Source: an uncultured Agathobacter sp. (GTDB taxonomy: Bacteria > Bacillota > Clostridia > Lachnospirales > Lachnospiraceae). Taken from it: 64,000 nucleotides of DNA. Position numbers and translations under genes: made by a program. Each line of letters opens with the position of its first letter. Position 1 is the first letter of the stretch. Below are positions 42,212-51,821 of the stretch, one piece after another. The notes below the pieces were generated by a model. The model saw only the letters and a program-made list of their open reading frames with translations, made no database searches and had not been told where the DNA came from. The DNA is taken from positions 1-64,000 of the forward strand of contig CAKRCS010000002.1 in the NCBI GenBank assembly GCA_934307695.1. The letters run 5' to 3'.

Positions 42212-44623
42212 TTAATCCAGTTTCATAAAAAGTCCGATCACACGGCTTGCACAATGCTCCAGATCACTGCGATCAAGCTCTCCAAGCTCCATTGCCTTTT
42301 TCACACGATCCGGGAATCCCGCAGCCATCTTTACATCATTTCCTGCCTTGATCTCTTTATAATGCTCTCCGCGGTTCCACCAGTCTGTTGTCACGAGACC
42401 TCTAAAGCCCCACTCTCCTCGCAGAATATCCTCTAAAAGCTCTTTGCACTCCGATGCACGGTAACCGTTGATCGCATTGTAGGCAGACATCATCAGCCAC
42501 GGATCTGCCTCCCTGACGATCATTTCAAAGCCCTTCAGATAGATTTCACGGAGTGCCCGCTCTGAGACACGCGAGTCACTGTTCTTGCGGTTTGTTTCCT
42601 TGTTATTGCATGCAAAATGCTTGACCTCAGCGCCGACACCATTTGACTGGATTCCCTGTACCATAGCACTTCCCATCTTTCCGGTCAGATACGGATCCTC
42701 GGAATAATATTCAAAGTTGCGCCCACACAGTGGATTACGATGGATATTTACCGCCGGGGTCAGCCAGATTGCAAGGTTGTTCTCTTTAAGCTCCGCGCCA
42801 CCTGCTTCACCGACTTTTCTGACAAGCTCCGTGTCCCATGTCGATGCCAGAAGCGTTGCACAAGGCCATGCCGTTGTACAGATTTCACACACATCTGAAA
42901 GGCGCACGCCCGCCGGTCCGTCTGCCGTCATCGCACTTGGAATGCCATATTCCGGGAGATTGCCGATTCCCCATGTATTTGCCACGCCAAGGTTCGGCTG
43001 TCCACCAAGCAGATGGATCAGTTCATCATCCGTAAGCTGCGCAATAAATTCGTCCGCAGAGAGCTTTCCGTCAAGCACATCCATAAGCGGATGATGGTTC
43101 TCTCCGTAAGGCTTTATCAAAAGCCACTGGTCTCTTGCCCGTACCTGCGGGACGATAGCTTCCTCTGAACCCGGAAGCATTTTTTCAAATGCGCAGGCAT
43201 TCATATCGTTAGATTCTGACACCGGAAGTGCCTCGTAAGTTCCATCTGCAAGCAGGCGCCGCTTTAAAGCAGTCGGCGCAAGATGCTGTGCAAGCTGCTC
43301 GACAACGGTATCCTTATCTATATGGAATACTGTTTCAAGCTCAAGTGCATCTCTGACCGAAGTACCTACATACAGCTTATAATCCCCTGCCTCCAGCACA
43401 TACGCAGATTTTGCAATCTTTCCAAGATCATCATAAGAGGCCATCTGCTTCTTATCCAGCACAAAGGAGATCACTCGGCTCTCTCCCGGTGCAAGAAGCT
43501 GTGTTTTTTCAAATGCGTACAACGCCCGATGCGGTTTTTGCAGCTTTCCCTGCGGCGCCCCATAATAGATCTGGACAACCTCTTTTCCCGCACATTTACC
43601 GATATTTGTCACCCGGACAAGCAGATTGATCTTATCCTCTTCCTCCCAAACATCCGTCGTCTGGATCATAAAATCGGTATAGGAAAGGCCATATCCAAAC
43701 GGATACACAACCGCTTCCGCAGCGCCTTTTATCGTCTCAAAATAGCGATATCCGACATAGATATCTTCCTCATACTCTGCATAATGCGGGGATTCATGGA
43801 AGTGCTCTGTTGAAGGATAATCGTCCAGCCGTTTTGCAAATGTATCCGGCAGTTTGCCGGATGGATTGACAAGCCCGCACAAAATCCGTGCCATCGCAAG
43901 TCCGCCCTCCATTCCAGCCTGCCATGCCAGAAGTGCCGCAGAAATATGCTCATTGTCTTTGATCCAGCTTGTATCTACCACTCCGCCCACATTCAGGACA
44001 ACGATCACTTTCGCAAAATTTCCGGTTACCTGCTCGATGAGTTTCTTTTCTTCTTTGGAAAGATAGAAATCCATGTCCGGAAATACCTGTTCCGACAGCT
44101 GCGGCATTGTAACCTCAGATTCCCACGGATTGTATTCTCCGTCATAATCCACCGAAGATCTGTCCCATCCCTCACCGGAAAAACGGCTTAGCGTAATAAT
44201 TGCGGTATCTGTATAATTCTTAGCGCCACAAACCAGTTCCTCTGTCACATCAGGTTCCCGAAACATTCCTGCCGCGGCACCGCCTGCATACTCCGCCTCC
44301 ACATATCCACGGTAAAAATCGGCTACCGGCTCATAGATCTGTACACACCCAGTTTTCTTGAAGCCTTCATAAATATTGCGTACATAGCTGGTATACACGT
44401 CTCCGCTTCCGCCGCCGCCCTTTACATAATCAAATGTACCTTTTCCAAACAGAGCGATCTTTGCTCCCTTTTTCAGAGGAAGTGTCTGGGCTTCATTCTT
44501 CAGCAATACCATACCTTCCTCTGCGGCCTGCAGGGAAAGTGCAATATGCTCCTTGCTGCAGGTAACATTATGCTCCTTTAGCGGCTTATTGGGCTGATAC
44601 AGTATTCTTGTCCATTTATTCAT
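42212..44623 (-). CDS. GH3 beta-glucosidase with permuted domain order
   Basis: The 803-residue protein has the GH3 domains in reversed order. The alpha/beta sandwich domain comes first (about 25-300, LLKNEAQTLPL, GGGGSGD), then a fibronectin III-like domain (about 330-420, VRVTNIGKCAGKEVVQIYY), then the catalytic barrel (about 500-800): TADGPAGVRL, VKHFACNNKETNR and GLVTTDWW with the nucleophile Asp. Such circularly permuted GH3 enzymes are known from ruminal Firmicutes. No signal peptide, so probably cytoplasmic. It should cut beta-glucosides (or related beta-glycosides) taken up by the cell. Confidence 0.93.
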   Translation of the reverse strand: MNKWTRILYQPNKPLKEHNVTCSKEHIALSLQAAEEGMVLLKNEAQTLPLKKGAKIALFGKGTFDYVKGGGGSGDVYTSYVRNIYEGFKKTGCVQIYEPVADFYRGYVEAEYAGGAAAGMFREPDVTEELVCGAKNYTDTAIITLSRFSGEGWDRSSVDYDGEYNPWESEVTMPQLSEQVFPDMDFYLSKEEKKLIEQVTGNFAKVIVVLNVGGVVDTSWIKDNEHISAALLAWQAGMEGGLAMARILCGLVNPSGKLPDTFAKRLDDYPSTEHFHESPHYAEYEEDIYVGYRYFETIKGAAEAVVYPFGYGLSYTDFMIQTTDVWEEEDKINLLVRVTNIGKCAGKEVVQIYYGAPQGKLQKPHRALYAFEKTQLLAPGESRVISFVLDKKQMASYDDLGKIAKSAYVLEAGDYKLYVGTSVRDALELETVFHIDKDTVVEQLAQHLAPTALKRRLLADGTYEALPVSESNDMNACAFEKMLPGSEEAIVPQVRARDQWLLIKPYGENHHPLMDVLDGKLSADEFIAQLTDDELIHLLGGQPNLGVANTWGIGNLPEYGIPSAMTADGPAGVRLSDVCEICTTAWPCATLLASTWDTELVRKVGEAGGAELKENNLAIWLTPAVNIHRNPLCGRNFEYYSEDPYLTGKMGSAMVQGIQSNGVGAEVKHFACNNKETNRKNSDSRVSERALREIYLKGFEMIVREADPWLMMSAYNAINGYRASECKELLEDILRGEWGFRGLVTTDWWNRGEHYKEIKAGNDVKMAAGFPDRVKKAMELGELDRSDLEHCASRVIGLFMKLD

Positions 44624-44715
44624 ATTGAATCCTCCTGCTGTTGTATATTGATACTAACTTTAAGCCATTATAAACACGATCGAAAGTATCCTTTTTTTAA
44701 AACCGTCTATATATT

Positions 44716-45291
44716 TTACTTCTGGAAGTTCGGACCGAGATTTCCCTCTCTGTGGTGTTTTCGGCATAGTGCAATATAAGAATCGTTTCCGGCGAGAAAT
44801 ACCTGATCCCCCTCACGGATAATACCGTGATCATTAAAGCGGGCATTGAACCGTGCTGCCTTTCCACACCAGCATACCGTCTTGATCTCCTCGATCACAT
44901 CCGCCCAGGCAAGCAGCCACATGCTTCCTTCAAACAATTCATTGCGGAAATCTGTGCGAAGACCATAACAGATCACCGGAACATTCAGATCATCCACAAC
45001 ATGCACAAAAAACTCGATCTGTGCCTTTGTGCAGAACTGTGCCTCGTCCACGATCACACACGCATACTGCTTGATCTGTTCATCCGACATCTCCGTCAGC
45101 TCCTCCACCAGCACGCACGGTCTGGCAAGTCCGATCCGCGACTTGATGATAAGCTGTCCGTCTCTTGAATCTGTCCTTGGCTTGCAGAGAATCGCTTCCT
45201 TTCCACGTTCCCTGTAATTGTACTCAACCATAAGTGCGTTGGCAGACTTGGAGCTGCCCATTGCGCCATATCGGAAAAACAGTTTTGCCAT
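44716..45291 (-). CDS. tdk: Thymidine kinase
   Basis: The 191-residue protein has the type II thymidine kinase motifs FRYGAMGSSKSANAL (P-loop), VIVDEAQFCTKAQ and a zinc site (CWCG plus CRKH). It phosphorylates thymidine for salvage. It follows the alpha-galactosidase gene by 12 bp and may share its transcript; no functional link is known. Confidence 0.95.
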   Translation of the reverse strand: MAKLFFRYGAMGSSKSANALMVEYNYRERGKEAILCKPRTDSRDGQLIIKSRIGLARPCVLVEELTEMSDEQIKQYACVIVDEAQFCTKAQIEFFVHVVDDLNVPVICYGLRTDFRNELFEGSMWLLAWADVIEEIKTVCWCGKAARFNARFNDHGIIREGDQVFLAGNDSYIALCRKHHREGNLGPNFQK

Positions 45292-45303
45292 TGTTCTATT
45301 CCC

Positions 45304-47703
45304 CTATTCCTCTTCCTTTTCTTTTTGTTCAGACACTTGCATATCTTCATTGATTGTACCCGTTTCCTGCATAAAATACAAGCGCGAACCAAAATCCTGG
45401 AAGAAACGCACCTCCTCATTATATCCGGTGGCACCAAAGCCCTGCTTTAACTTATATCCGCCCTCCATCAAAAGTGAGCCGGACACAGCCGCAGCCTCCT
45501 TCTCGCCCGGCATCGTGACAAACTTTGCTAAGATATTGTGCACGATGGAATCCTGCCGGATATGTACCGGGGATGCGGTATTGACCAGATTACCGAACTC
45601 CTTGATATTATATCTTAAATCTCGATTATATAAATTGTATATCTTGTCAGCGTCCAGTCCCTTCGGGAAAAACTGTTCAAACTGCATGTTCGGTGTCACC
45701 AGCTCCTGCAGGATCATTCCGACCGCCCGCGTCTGATCCTTAGACACACACGTCCACTCATGGATGTTTCCGTTTCTGCCCCGGTAAAAACGTCCGGTCT
45801 GCAAGGTAGATCTCCACTCCTTATACAGGCTGATCTGTGCCTTGATCTCGTCAAGCTCCTCTTTCTTCATATCGCACAGATTGCACTCATAGCCCAGCGC
45901 GCCGAATGCCGCCACTGCAAACCTTGTGGAGAGCGGTGTCGTGCGGAGCGTCTGGTGGTTCGGGCATGCGGAGACATGCGCGCTCACCGTATTCATCGGG
46001 TAGCCGTAGCTGTATCCGGTCTGCCCGTTCACGCGGTACAAAGCATCCGTGTCATCGCTCGCCCAGATCTGCGGGAAATAGCACAGGATTCCAAGGTCGA
46101 ACCGGTTGCCGCCCGCCGCGCAGCCCTCAAACAGTATCTTCGGGAAGCGCTCTGTCAGCTCCTTCATCATCCGGTACAGTCCCATGATATAGCGGTGCGC
46201 CATCTCTCCCTGCCGCTCCGGCGGAAGATACGGGGAATAATAATCCGAAAAGGTGCGGTTCATATCCCACTTTACATAGGAGATGTCCGCAGAAGAAAAT
46301 ACCCCCGTCAGAAGCTCGGTCATGTAGTCTGTCACCTGCGGGTTCGCAAGGTCAAGGATATACTGGTTGCGCCCCATGGAATGTGGCTTGCCCGGAATCC
46401 GCATCACCCATTCCGGGTGCTTGCGGTAGAGGACACTCTGCTCGTTTACCATCTCCGGCTCCACCCAGATTCCGAAATCCAGCCCTAAGCCTTTTATCTT
46501 GTCCGTCAGGCCTTTCAGCCCGCTCGGCAGCTTCTTGGCATTGACGATATCCCAGTCTCCGAGCGAATGGCTGTCATCATTGCGCTCCCCGAACCATCCG
46601 TCATCCATCACGAAAAGTTCGATCCCAACATTCTTGGCTTCCTTTGCCAGACGAAGCAGCCTGCTCTCATTGAAATTAAAATAGGCAGCCTCCCAGCTAT
46701 TAAGGAGTACCGGTCGCTCCTTTTCCTTCCACTCGCCCCGCACGATGCAGTTTCTCACAAAATCGTGCATGTTCTGGCTCATTCCGTCAAAGCCGTTCCC
46801 GGAGAATGTCATGACCGCCTCCGGAGCCTCGAACTCCTCCTGTGGCTCCAGCAAAAAACAGAAGGACTGCGGGTTGATCCCGCTTACCACACGGGTTTTT
46901 CCGTAGGCATTTACCTCCGCAGCCTCATAATGGTTGCCACTGTAAATCAGGTTAAAGCCGTAGCACGCTCCCGCATCCTCCGTGGTCTGCTCCTTTGACA
47001 GCATGACAAACGGATTCGCCCGGCTTGACGAGCAGCCACAGTAGGAGGCATTCACATGCTTGCCGATCCGGATTGGGATATCATAACGCTTCATCTCGCG
47101 CGCCCAGCCCCCGTTGAAGGTCGACAGCACCCAGTCGTCCGTCTCCAGATCAAGCTGCATACTGAGCAGCCGTGTAAGCCTTACCGTCTCCTCGCTCTTA
47201 TTTATCAGCTTTGCGCTTTTTGAAATTATATCGTAATTTAAGAAAACATAATAATGCAATTCCAGCTCGATCGCATAGGAATGATCGATCAGTGTGACGA
47301 TCAGCTCGTCCACCTGCCCCTGCTCCTCGTAGGAGGAAGGAAGTGTCTTAAGCGGTGCCTTTTCCTCACAGATTTTCGCATGATCATACACGAAATCCTG
47401 TGTTGCACTTCCGTCCGCGTGGATCACCTCCACGAACGGCTCCCGGATATCGCCCTTTCCGTATCCGGACATTTCAAGCCGCATATCCTCCAGGGAATAC
47501 TGCGGATGCTGCTGGTCATACAGGATCGAGTTGCCCGGTGCAAAGGCGTGTTTTTCAAAGAGTGCCTCTGCCTCCTGCTCCGATCCGATGCGGATGTAGC
47601 TGCCATAATACAGATGCTCTAATTGTCCTGTTTCCAATACCCGGAAACAATAGGTGGTATGCGCGGTGTCAAGTACAAACACCTTCCCAAGCTGTCGTAT
47701 CAT
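45304..47703 (-). CDS. Alpha-galactosidase, GH36
   Basis: The 799-residue protein shows GH36 motifs: the nucleophile Asp in YVKWDMNRTF, FEGCAAGGNRFD, and the acid/base Asp in WASDDTDALYR. The N-terminal beta-supersandwich (IRIGSEQEAEAL..) is complete. It is a bit long for the family, with a charged tail QEKEKEEE. No signal peptide: a cytoplasmic enzyme that cuts galactose from melibiose or raffinose-type sugars. The upstream GPH symporter probably brings these in. Start 47703 behind AAGGAGAG. Confidence 0.95.
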   Translation of the reverse strand: MIRQLGKVFVLDTAHTTYCFRVLETGQLEHLYYGSYIRIGSEQEAEALFEKHAFAPGNSILYDQQHPQYSLEDMRLEMSGYGKGDIREPFVEVIHADGSATQDFVYDHAKICEEKAPLKTLPSSYEEQGQVDELIVTLIDHSYAIELELHYYVFLNYDIISKSAKLINKSEETVRLTRLLSMQLDLETDDWVLSTFNGGWAREMKRYDIPIRIGKHVNASYCGCSSSRANPFVMLSKEQTTEDAGACYGFNLIYSGNHYEAAEVNAYGKTRVVSGINPQSFCFLLEPQEEFEAPEAVMTFSGNGFDGMSQNMHDFVRNCIVRGEWKEKERPVLLNSWEAAYFNFNESRLLRLAKEAKNVGIELFVMDDGWFGERNDDSHSLGDWDIVNAKKLPSGLKGLTDKIKGLGLDFGIWVEPEMVNEQSVLYRKHPEWVMRIPGKPHSMGRNQYILDLANPQVTDYMTELLTGVFSSADISYVKWDMNRTFSDYYSPYLPPERQGEMAHRYIMGLYRMMKELTERFPKILFEGCAAGGNRFDLGILCYFPQIWASDDTDALYRVNGQTGYSYGYPMNTVSAHVSACPNHQTLRTTPLSTRFAVAAFGALGYECNLCDMKKEELDEIKAQISLYKEWRSTLQTGRFYRGRNGNIHEWTCVSKDQTRAVGMILQELVTPNMQFEQFFPKGLDADKIYNLYNRDLRYNIKEFGNLVNTASPVHIRQDSIVHNILAKFVTMPGEKEAAAVSGSLLMEGGYKLKQGFGATGYNEEVRFFQDFGSRLYFMQETGTINEDMQVSEQKEKEEE

Positions 47704-47719
47704 ATCTTCTCTCCTTTTT

Positions 47720-47755
47720 CAAAACAGGAGGCCGCCATGATAGCTGCCTCCCTCT
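47720..47755 (-). terminator. Possible terminator between the GPH symporter and alpha-galactosidase genes
   Basis: On the minus strand AGGGAGGC and GCCTCCT pair (one bulge) with TGTTTTG behind. The stem is short, so partial readthrough into the alpha-galactosidase gene is possible. Confidence 0.5.
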
Positions 47756-47772
47756 TTTTGTTCTCTTGCTAT

Positions 47773-49185
47773 TTAAGAGTTTCTCTCCGCCTTTAACTGT
47801 GCATTGATTTCCTCTAGCTTCTCATCTGTTAAGATGTAGTGCTTACGGAATACGATCAGTCCGATGATCAGCACAACGATCGGGATAAGCGTCATGCACA
47901 TGCGAAGTCCGATCCTTGAGGATGCATCGATTGCAGTCAGCACCTCCGCAGTCTCATCCTTCTGGATATGGAAAATGGAAATCACAAGCGATGCAGCAAG
48001 TGCTGCGATACCGGATGCCAGCTTATACACAAAGGTCTGCATTGAGCAGATGACAGACTCGTCTCTTCTGTGGTTTCTCAGCTCGCCATAGTCTACGGTG
48101 TTTGCAAGAAATACCGTCACGATAACGTTGAGCATTCCAATCGCAGACATAATGAGGAATGCCGGGATCAGCAGCAGATATACCTGCTGTGTGCCGGAAA
48201 ATGCGATTCCAAGCAGAATCACATATCCAACCATCGCCATCGTAAAGCTCACATAGAAGATCTTCATGGTATTCATAAACTTGCGCAGCAGCGGGAACAA
48301 GATCATCATCGCAAGGATCTGGAATCCACCGCCGAAGGTGTTAAACAGGGTGTAGTTTGCCTGCCACTGTGCCAGGCTGAAATCATATTTAAAGAAATAG
48401 ATCACAAGGTTTGAGGTAATGTAAAGTGCAGTGTTGATCATTACGATCGCAACAACCATCGTCATCGCCTGATCGTTCTGTACCAGTGCCTTAAACATTT
48501 CTTTGACCGAAGCAGTCTGCATCTCAACGGAAGACTTTTCCTTGATCTTGACACAGGTGATTGTCGTAAAGATCACAAATAACACTGCGATACAGAGTGC
48601 AAAATATTTGTAGCCGAGCCGCTCAATATCGGTGCCCGTTGTGCCCCCCGCCATCTTTCCGAGTGCGGATACGCTGAGTACGGTGATGATGGAGATAATT
48701 GCAGATCCAACGCCTGCACAGGAACGTGCAAGTGCGGAAAGTCCCTCTCTCTCCCTGCCGCTCTCCGTGAACGCCGGAACCATTGACCAGTACGGAATAT
48801 CCATCATTGTGTAGGTAACACCCCAGAGGATGTAGGTAGTTGCCGCATAAGCAACCAGTCCGCTTCCGCTCAAGGTTGGTGGTGCGGCAAACATCAGATA
48901 CAGCACGATCGCATTCAAAACAGTTCCCACAAACAGCCACGGGCGGAACTTGCCCCAGCGTGTCTTTGTCTTTGCAACCAGCACACCCATGATCGGATCA
49001 TTGAACGCATCAAACACACGCGCCACAAACAGGATGATTCCCATTGCTACCGCGCTAACACCCATGATATCCTGATAGTAATAAAGGATATAGGATGCGG
49101 AAAGCATGTATACCATATCCTTTCCGACTGCCCCGATGCCGTATGCGAACTTCTCGCCACCGCTTAATTTCTTTTTTGTTTCCAT
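47773..49185 (-). CDS. GPH-family sugar:cation symporter (MelB-like)
   Basis: The 470-residue protein has twelve predicted membrane segments and the GPH signature DAFNDPIMGVLVAKTKTRWGK (about 63-84), the Asp of which binds the coupling cation in MelB. Family members import melibiose, xylosides and other glycosides with Na+ or H+. Context with the GH36 alpha-galactosidase suggests melibiose or raffinose-type galactosides. It follows the GT-B-like gene by 18 bp. Confidence 0.92.
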   Translation of the reverse strand: METKKKLSGGEKFAYGIGAVGKDMVYMLSASYILYYYQDIMGVSAVAMGIILFVARVFDAFNDPIMGVLVAKTKTRWGKFRPWLFVGTVLNAIVLYLMFAAPPTLSGSGLVAYAATTYILWGVTYTMMDIPYWSMVPAFTESGREREGLSALARSCAGVGSAIISIITVLSVSALGKMAGGTTGTDIERLGYKYFALCIAVLFVIFTTITCVKIKEKSSVEMQTASVKEMFKALVQNDQAMTMVVAIVMINTALYITSNLVIYFFKYDFSLAQWQANYTLFNTFGGGFQILAMMILFPLLRKFMNTMKIFYVSFTMAMVGYVILLGIAFSGTQQVYLLLIPAFLIMSAIGMLNVIVTVFLANTVDYGELRNHRRDESVICSMQTFVYKLASGIAALAASLVISIFHIQKDETAEVLTAIDASSRIGLRMCMTLIPIVVLIIGLIVFRKHYILTDEKLEEINAQLKAERNS

Positions 49186-49203
49186 CTTCTTTTCCCCCTG
49201 CTT

Positions 49204-50709
49204 TTATTTGTTTTCCTTCATTCCCATTGCAAGCTCCACAACCTTGTATGCGCCGTCATAGATGCCGATCGATTTGTTGACCATGATGTTATCGCACATG
49301 TCATTTAAAATCAAATCGTCATTTAAGAACATGTCAACCATCTGTAAGGTATGTGGAATATCTCTGCACTCTAACGTGCCATCCCCGATCTCCGCGGAGT
49401 GGATCGCGCCCCACATCTCATGCTTTCCGACTCTCTTGATGAACAGCTTCGGGATCGGATAAAAGGCAAGCTCACTCGGCTTCGTCACAAGGACATCGGC
49501 ACTTCGCATCAGAAGGTTCGTGCAATATACCGCCTCAAAGATATTGGCATGCCAGAAGCCGTGAATGCCGGTCACTTCCTGATCCGCATCAAGTGCCTTT
49601 TGTGCAAAGCCTTCGGTCTCCTCCCAGTGGTCGAAATGCTCGGTCGAAAGCGACTTCATCTCCGGAATCTCCTGCAACAGCGCATCCCACACGTTCTTAT
49701 AGTCTCCGACATTGACGTAGAGTGCTGCCTTCTGCTCCCTGATGTACGGGATCAGGTATTTGATGATCGCCGCAAAGATTTCCTTCTGTGCGCCTGCTCC
49801 TCCGATTGTCAGGAGAAACCGCATCGGCTTTCCCGCTGCCTTACGCTCCATGCGGGATTTACAGTCCGCCTCGATGTTAGAGACAAGCTCATGGTCGATG
49901 TAGTGTCCGGTATAGACCAGCGCGCCGTCCGGCATCGGCTTGTTGACCGCGTCCTTGTTCATGCCATTTAAGATCTTGTAGCCCATATATGCGTTGTGGC
50001 ACTGGATCGTGTGTACGCTTCCCTCTGACAGATGAAGCGCCATCGGCCAGTTGTCCGGGATCGCGTTGACAACGTGCTTCATGCCTGCATGGATCGCTGC
50101 CTGCGCCGGCCATACATGCGTTCCGATCACCGGGATCTCCTTCGGGATATTGCGGTAGACCGGGGCCATCAGCTCGGCATTTTTCTGGTCTGAGGAATTG
50201 TAGGCCAAAGCCCGGAAGCCCTCGTAGTTCATCGGTTCCCATACCAGACGGTTAAACAGCGGATTCTTGGACAGCCGCGAGCCGAGCGAATACAGATCGT
50301 TCTGCGCCCCGATCACCTTCGTGCAGGTAGTCTGCCGGTAGGAATTGAGATCCATCCAGTACGGCGTATAGCCCATCGCCTTTGCCGCAGATGCCATCGC
50401 CATTGAGATCCGGTAGTGTCCAAAGCCCATGCGGATATTTCCGACAATGATTCCTTTTTCGGTATCGAACGTTTCCTCCGGAAAATGGTTCTTCGGATCA
50501 TAGTGCGCGTTCTGCCCCAGATCTCCGATGAGGACATTTCTCACGCCGAGCGAATCCCCGATATATGGATTCTTCTCTATCCGCACCGGATAGTTGGCGT
50601 TAGAATCATCCCCGTATTTCTTTTGATACTTCCGTTTGGATCTTACGGCTTTTTTGTAAGCCTTGTCGCTGATCACATTGCCAAAAATGACCTTTGATCT
50701 CTCCTGCAT
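49204..50709 (-). CDS. GT-B-like protein of unknown function
   Basis: The 501-residue soluble protein has GNIRMGFGHYRISMAMASAAKAMG near residue 90 and VLVTKPSELAFYPIPKLFIKR near residue 410; both look like the two halves of a GT-B glycosyltransferase such as the MGDG-synthase type. FLLTIGGAGAQKEIFAAIIK (about 290-310) would be the start of the second Rossmann half. I do not recognise a characterised family. It sits between a TetR regulator and a sugar symporter, so it may alter a sugar or glycolipid. Start 50709 behind GGAGG. Confidence 0.7.
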   Translation of the reverse strand: MQERSKVIFGNVISDKAYKKAVRSKRKYQKKYGDDSNANYPVRIEKNPYIGDSLGVRNVLIGDLGQNAHYDPKNHFPEETFDTEKGIIVGNIRMGFGHYRISMAMASAAKAMGYTPYWMDLNSYRQTTCTKVIGAQNDLYSLGSRLSKNPLFNRLVWEPMNYEGFRALAYNSSDQKNAELMAPVYRNIPKEIPVIGTHVWPAQAAIHAGMKHVVNAIPDNWPMALHLSEGSVHTIQCHNAYMGYKILNGMNKDAVNKPMPDGALVYTGHYIDHELVSNIEADCKSRMERKAAGKPMRFLLTIGGAGAQKEIFAAIIKYLIPYIREQKAALYVNVGDYKNVWDALLQEIPEMKSLSTEHFDHWEETEGFAQKALDADQEVTGIHGFWHANIFEAVYCTNLLMRSADVLVTKPSELAFYPIPKLFIKRVGKHEMWGAIHSAEIGDGTLECRDIPHTLQMVDMFLNDDLILNDMCDNIMVNKSIGIYDGAYKVVELAMGMKENK

Positions 50710-50736
50710 AGTTTCCTCCTGTAATTTGTTATCCTC

Positions 50737-51309
50737 TCATGCCGTTTCTTTCCCCGGACGGACGATAATTCCGTCCACGATCACCCGGACGACCTCGTCA
50801 AGTGCCTCTTGGTATGTCAGTCCGTTGCGGATCAGGATATCCCTTGCAAAAAACTGTTCAATAGAAGCCTCCAGCATCATCTTCACGATCTGCACATTGA
50901 CCGGACGGACAATGCCATCTTCCATGCCCTGACTGATCAGCGCGATCGTCTTTTCCCAGCCGCTCTCCAGTCGCTGTTCCACCTTTCGGTACGTCTTTGG
51001 GTATTTCGCTTTCAAAGAATACAACTGCCTGAAATCAATATCCATATAGCTCTCCGGCAGCACGCCTAAGATTTTCCTGATCTTCTCCGCGGTCGAAAGC
51101 GTTTCATCGCTTAGGACGGCATCCTCGCTCTCCTTGATCTTGTCGAAGCAGTAATCGACCATTTCAAAAAGCAGTGACTCTTTATCCTCAAACACCGTAT
51201 AGATTGTTTTCTTGCTCATCGACAATTCCTTTGCGATATCGTCCATCGTGAACTTTAAGCCCTTTTGATTGAAAACCCGTATGGTTGCCTCTATAATCTT
51301 CTCTTTCAT
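50737..51309 (-). CDS. TetR/AcrR-family repressor
   Basis: The 190-residue protein has the TetR helix-turn-helix at the start: IIEATIRVFNQKGLKFTMDDIAKELSMSKKTIYTVFEDKE. The C-terminal ligand domain is unrelated to well-known members. The promoter upstream is bracketed by two GGAAAC-type inverted repeats, so it probably represses itself and the genes downstream (GT-B-like, symporter, alpha-galactosidase). The inducer is unknown. Confidence 0.93.
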   Translation of the reverse strand: MKEKIIEATIRVFNQKGLKFTMDDIAKELSMSKKTIYTVFEDKESLLFEMVDYCFDKIKESEDAVLSDETLSTAEKIRKILGVLPESYMDIDFRQLYSLKAKYPKTYRKVEQRLESGWEKTIALISQGMEDGIVRPVNVQIVKMMLEASIEQFFARDILIRNGLTYQEALDEVVRVIVDGIIVRPGKETA

Positions 51310-51324
51310 ACGTCACTCCTATTC

Positions 51325-51352
51325 GGAAACTGGTTTTTCATTTTTGGTTTCC
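51325..51352. promoter_or_regulatory. TetR operator O2
   Basis: GGAAAC (51325-51330) and GTTTCC (51347-51352) are inverted with 16 bp between. It lies between the -10 box and the TetR start codon and shares its half-site with O1 above the promoter. Confidence 0.6.
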
Positions 51353-51361
51353 TATATTGGT

Positions 51362-51390
51362 ATTGTAGCATTCTGCCTATTTCTCCGCAA
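51362..51390 (-). promoter_or_regulatory. Promoter of the TetR operon
   Basis: On the minus strand TTGCGG (51390-51385) and TACAAT (51367-51362) are separated by 17 bp. The two operators lie directly on either side. Confidence 0.7.
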
Positions 51391-51416
51391 GAAACCGAAT
51401 TAACAAAATCGGTTTC
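51391..51416. promoter_or_regulatory. TetR operator O1
   Basis: GAAACCGA (51391-51398) and TCGGTTTC (51409-51416) are perfect inverted half-sites with 10 bp between. The site directly abuts the -35 box. Confidence 0.65.
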
Positions 51417-51515
51417 CTATTTTTGTGCAGAATCACAAAAAGCTGCTGGAAAAGAAACACGAAACCACACAGACCAGACAGATGCAAAGAAATTGAAAAT
51501 ATCTTCTCTCCTGCG

Positions 51516-51544
51516 TTGACATTCCGGCACGATTATGATAAGTT
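51516..51544 (+). promoter_or_regulatory. Promoter of tRNA-Arg
   Basis: A perfect TTGACA (51516-51521) is followed after 17 bp by a weak TAAGTT (51539-51544), 14 bp before the tRNA. Confidence 0.5.
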
Positions 51545-51558
51545 ATAGTTTGTTATCC

Positions 51559-51630
51559 GCAATCGTAGTTTAATGGATAAAATGCAGGACTCCGACTCCT
51601 GTGATGTGGGTTCGATTCCCGTCGATTGCA
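51559..51630 (+). tRNA. tRNA-Arg (anticodon CCG)
   Basis: A 72-nt cloverleaf: acceptor GCAATCG/CGATTGC, anticodon stem CAGGA/TCCTG around loop CTCCGAC (anticodon 51592-51594), T loop TTCGATT, discriminator A. CCA is not encoded. It reads CGG codons. A terminator follows at once. Confidence 0.95.
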
Positions 51631-51633
51631 TAC

Positions 51634-51664
51634 AAAAGCTGCTGGATTTTCCGGCAGCTTTTTG
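51634..51664 (+). terminator. Terminator of tRNA-Arg
   Basis: AAAAGCTGCTGG pairs with CCGGCAGCTTTT (one G-U) over the loop ATTTT, then T tract. Confidence 0.85.
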
Positions 51665-51686
51665 GCTTTATAGGATTAGAAATTTC

Positions 51687-51821
51687 CTAGAACAAAGAGT
51701 CACTTTGTGACTCTTTGCGCGCCCGTGTGGGCACGCAAGTGCATCTTCAACTCCACACGGGTCGCATCCCTGCGGAGCATTTTTACTTTATAGGAAAAGG
51801 AATTTCCTATAAAGTAAAAAA
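51687..51821 (-). repeat. 135-bp multi-hairpin repeat, copy B
   Basis: The minus strand is 132/135 identical to 1700-1834. All three hairpins are perfect here: a 12-bp ACTTTATAGGAA stem, a 9-bp CCCGTGTGG stem and an 11-bp CAAAGAGTCAC stem. It starts in the T tract of a terminator that faces it (51816-51839), in the same relation as copy A. A related half-hairpin (CTTTATAGGA...AATTTCCTA, 51666-51689) flanks the other end. There is no coding potential I trust. Structured RNA or mobile repeat. Confidence 0.8.
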
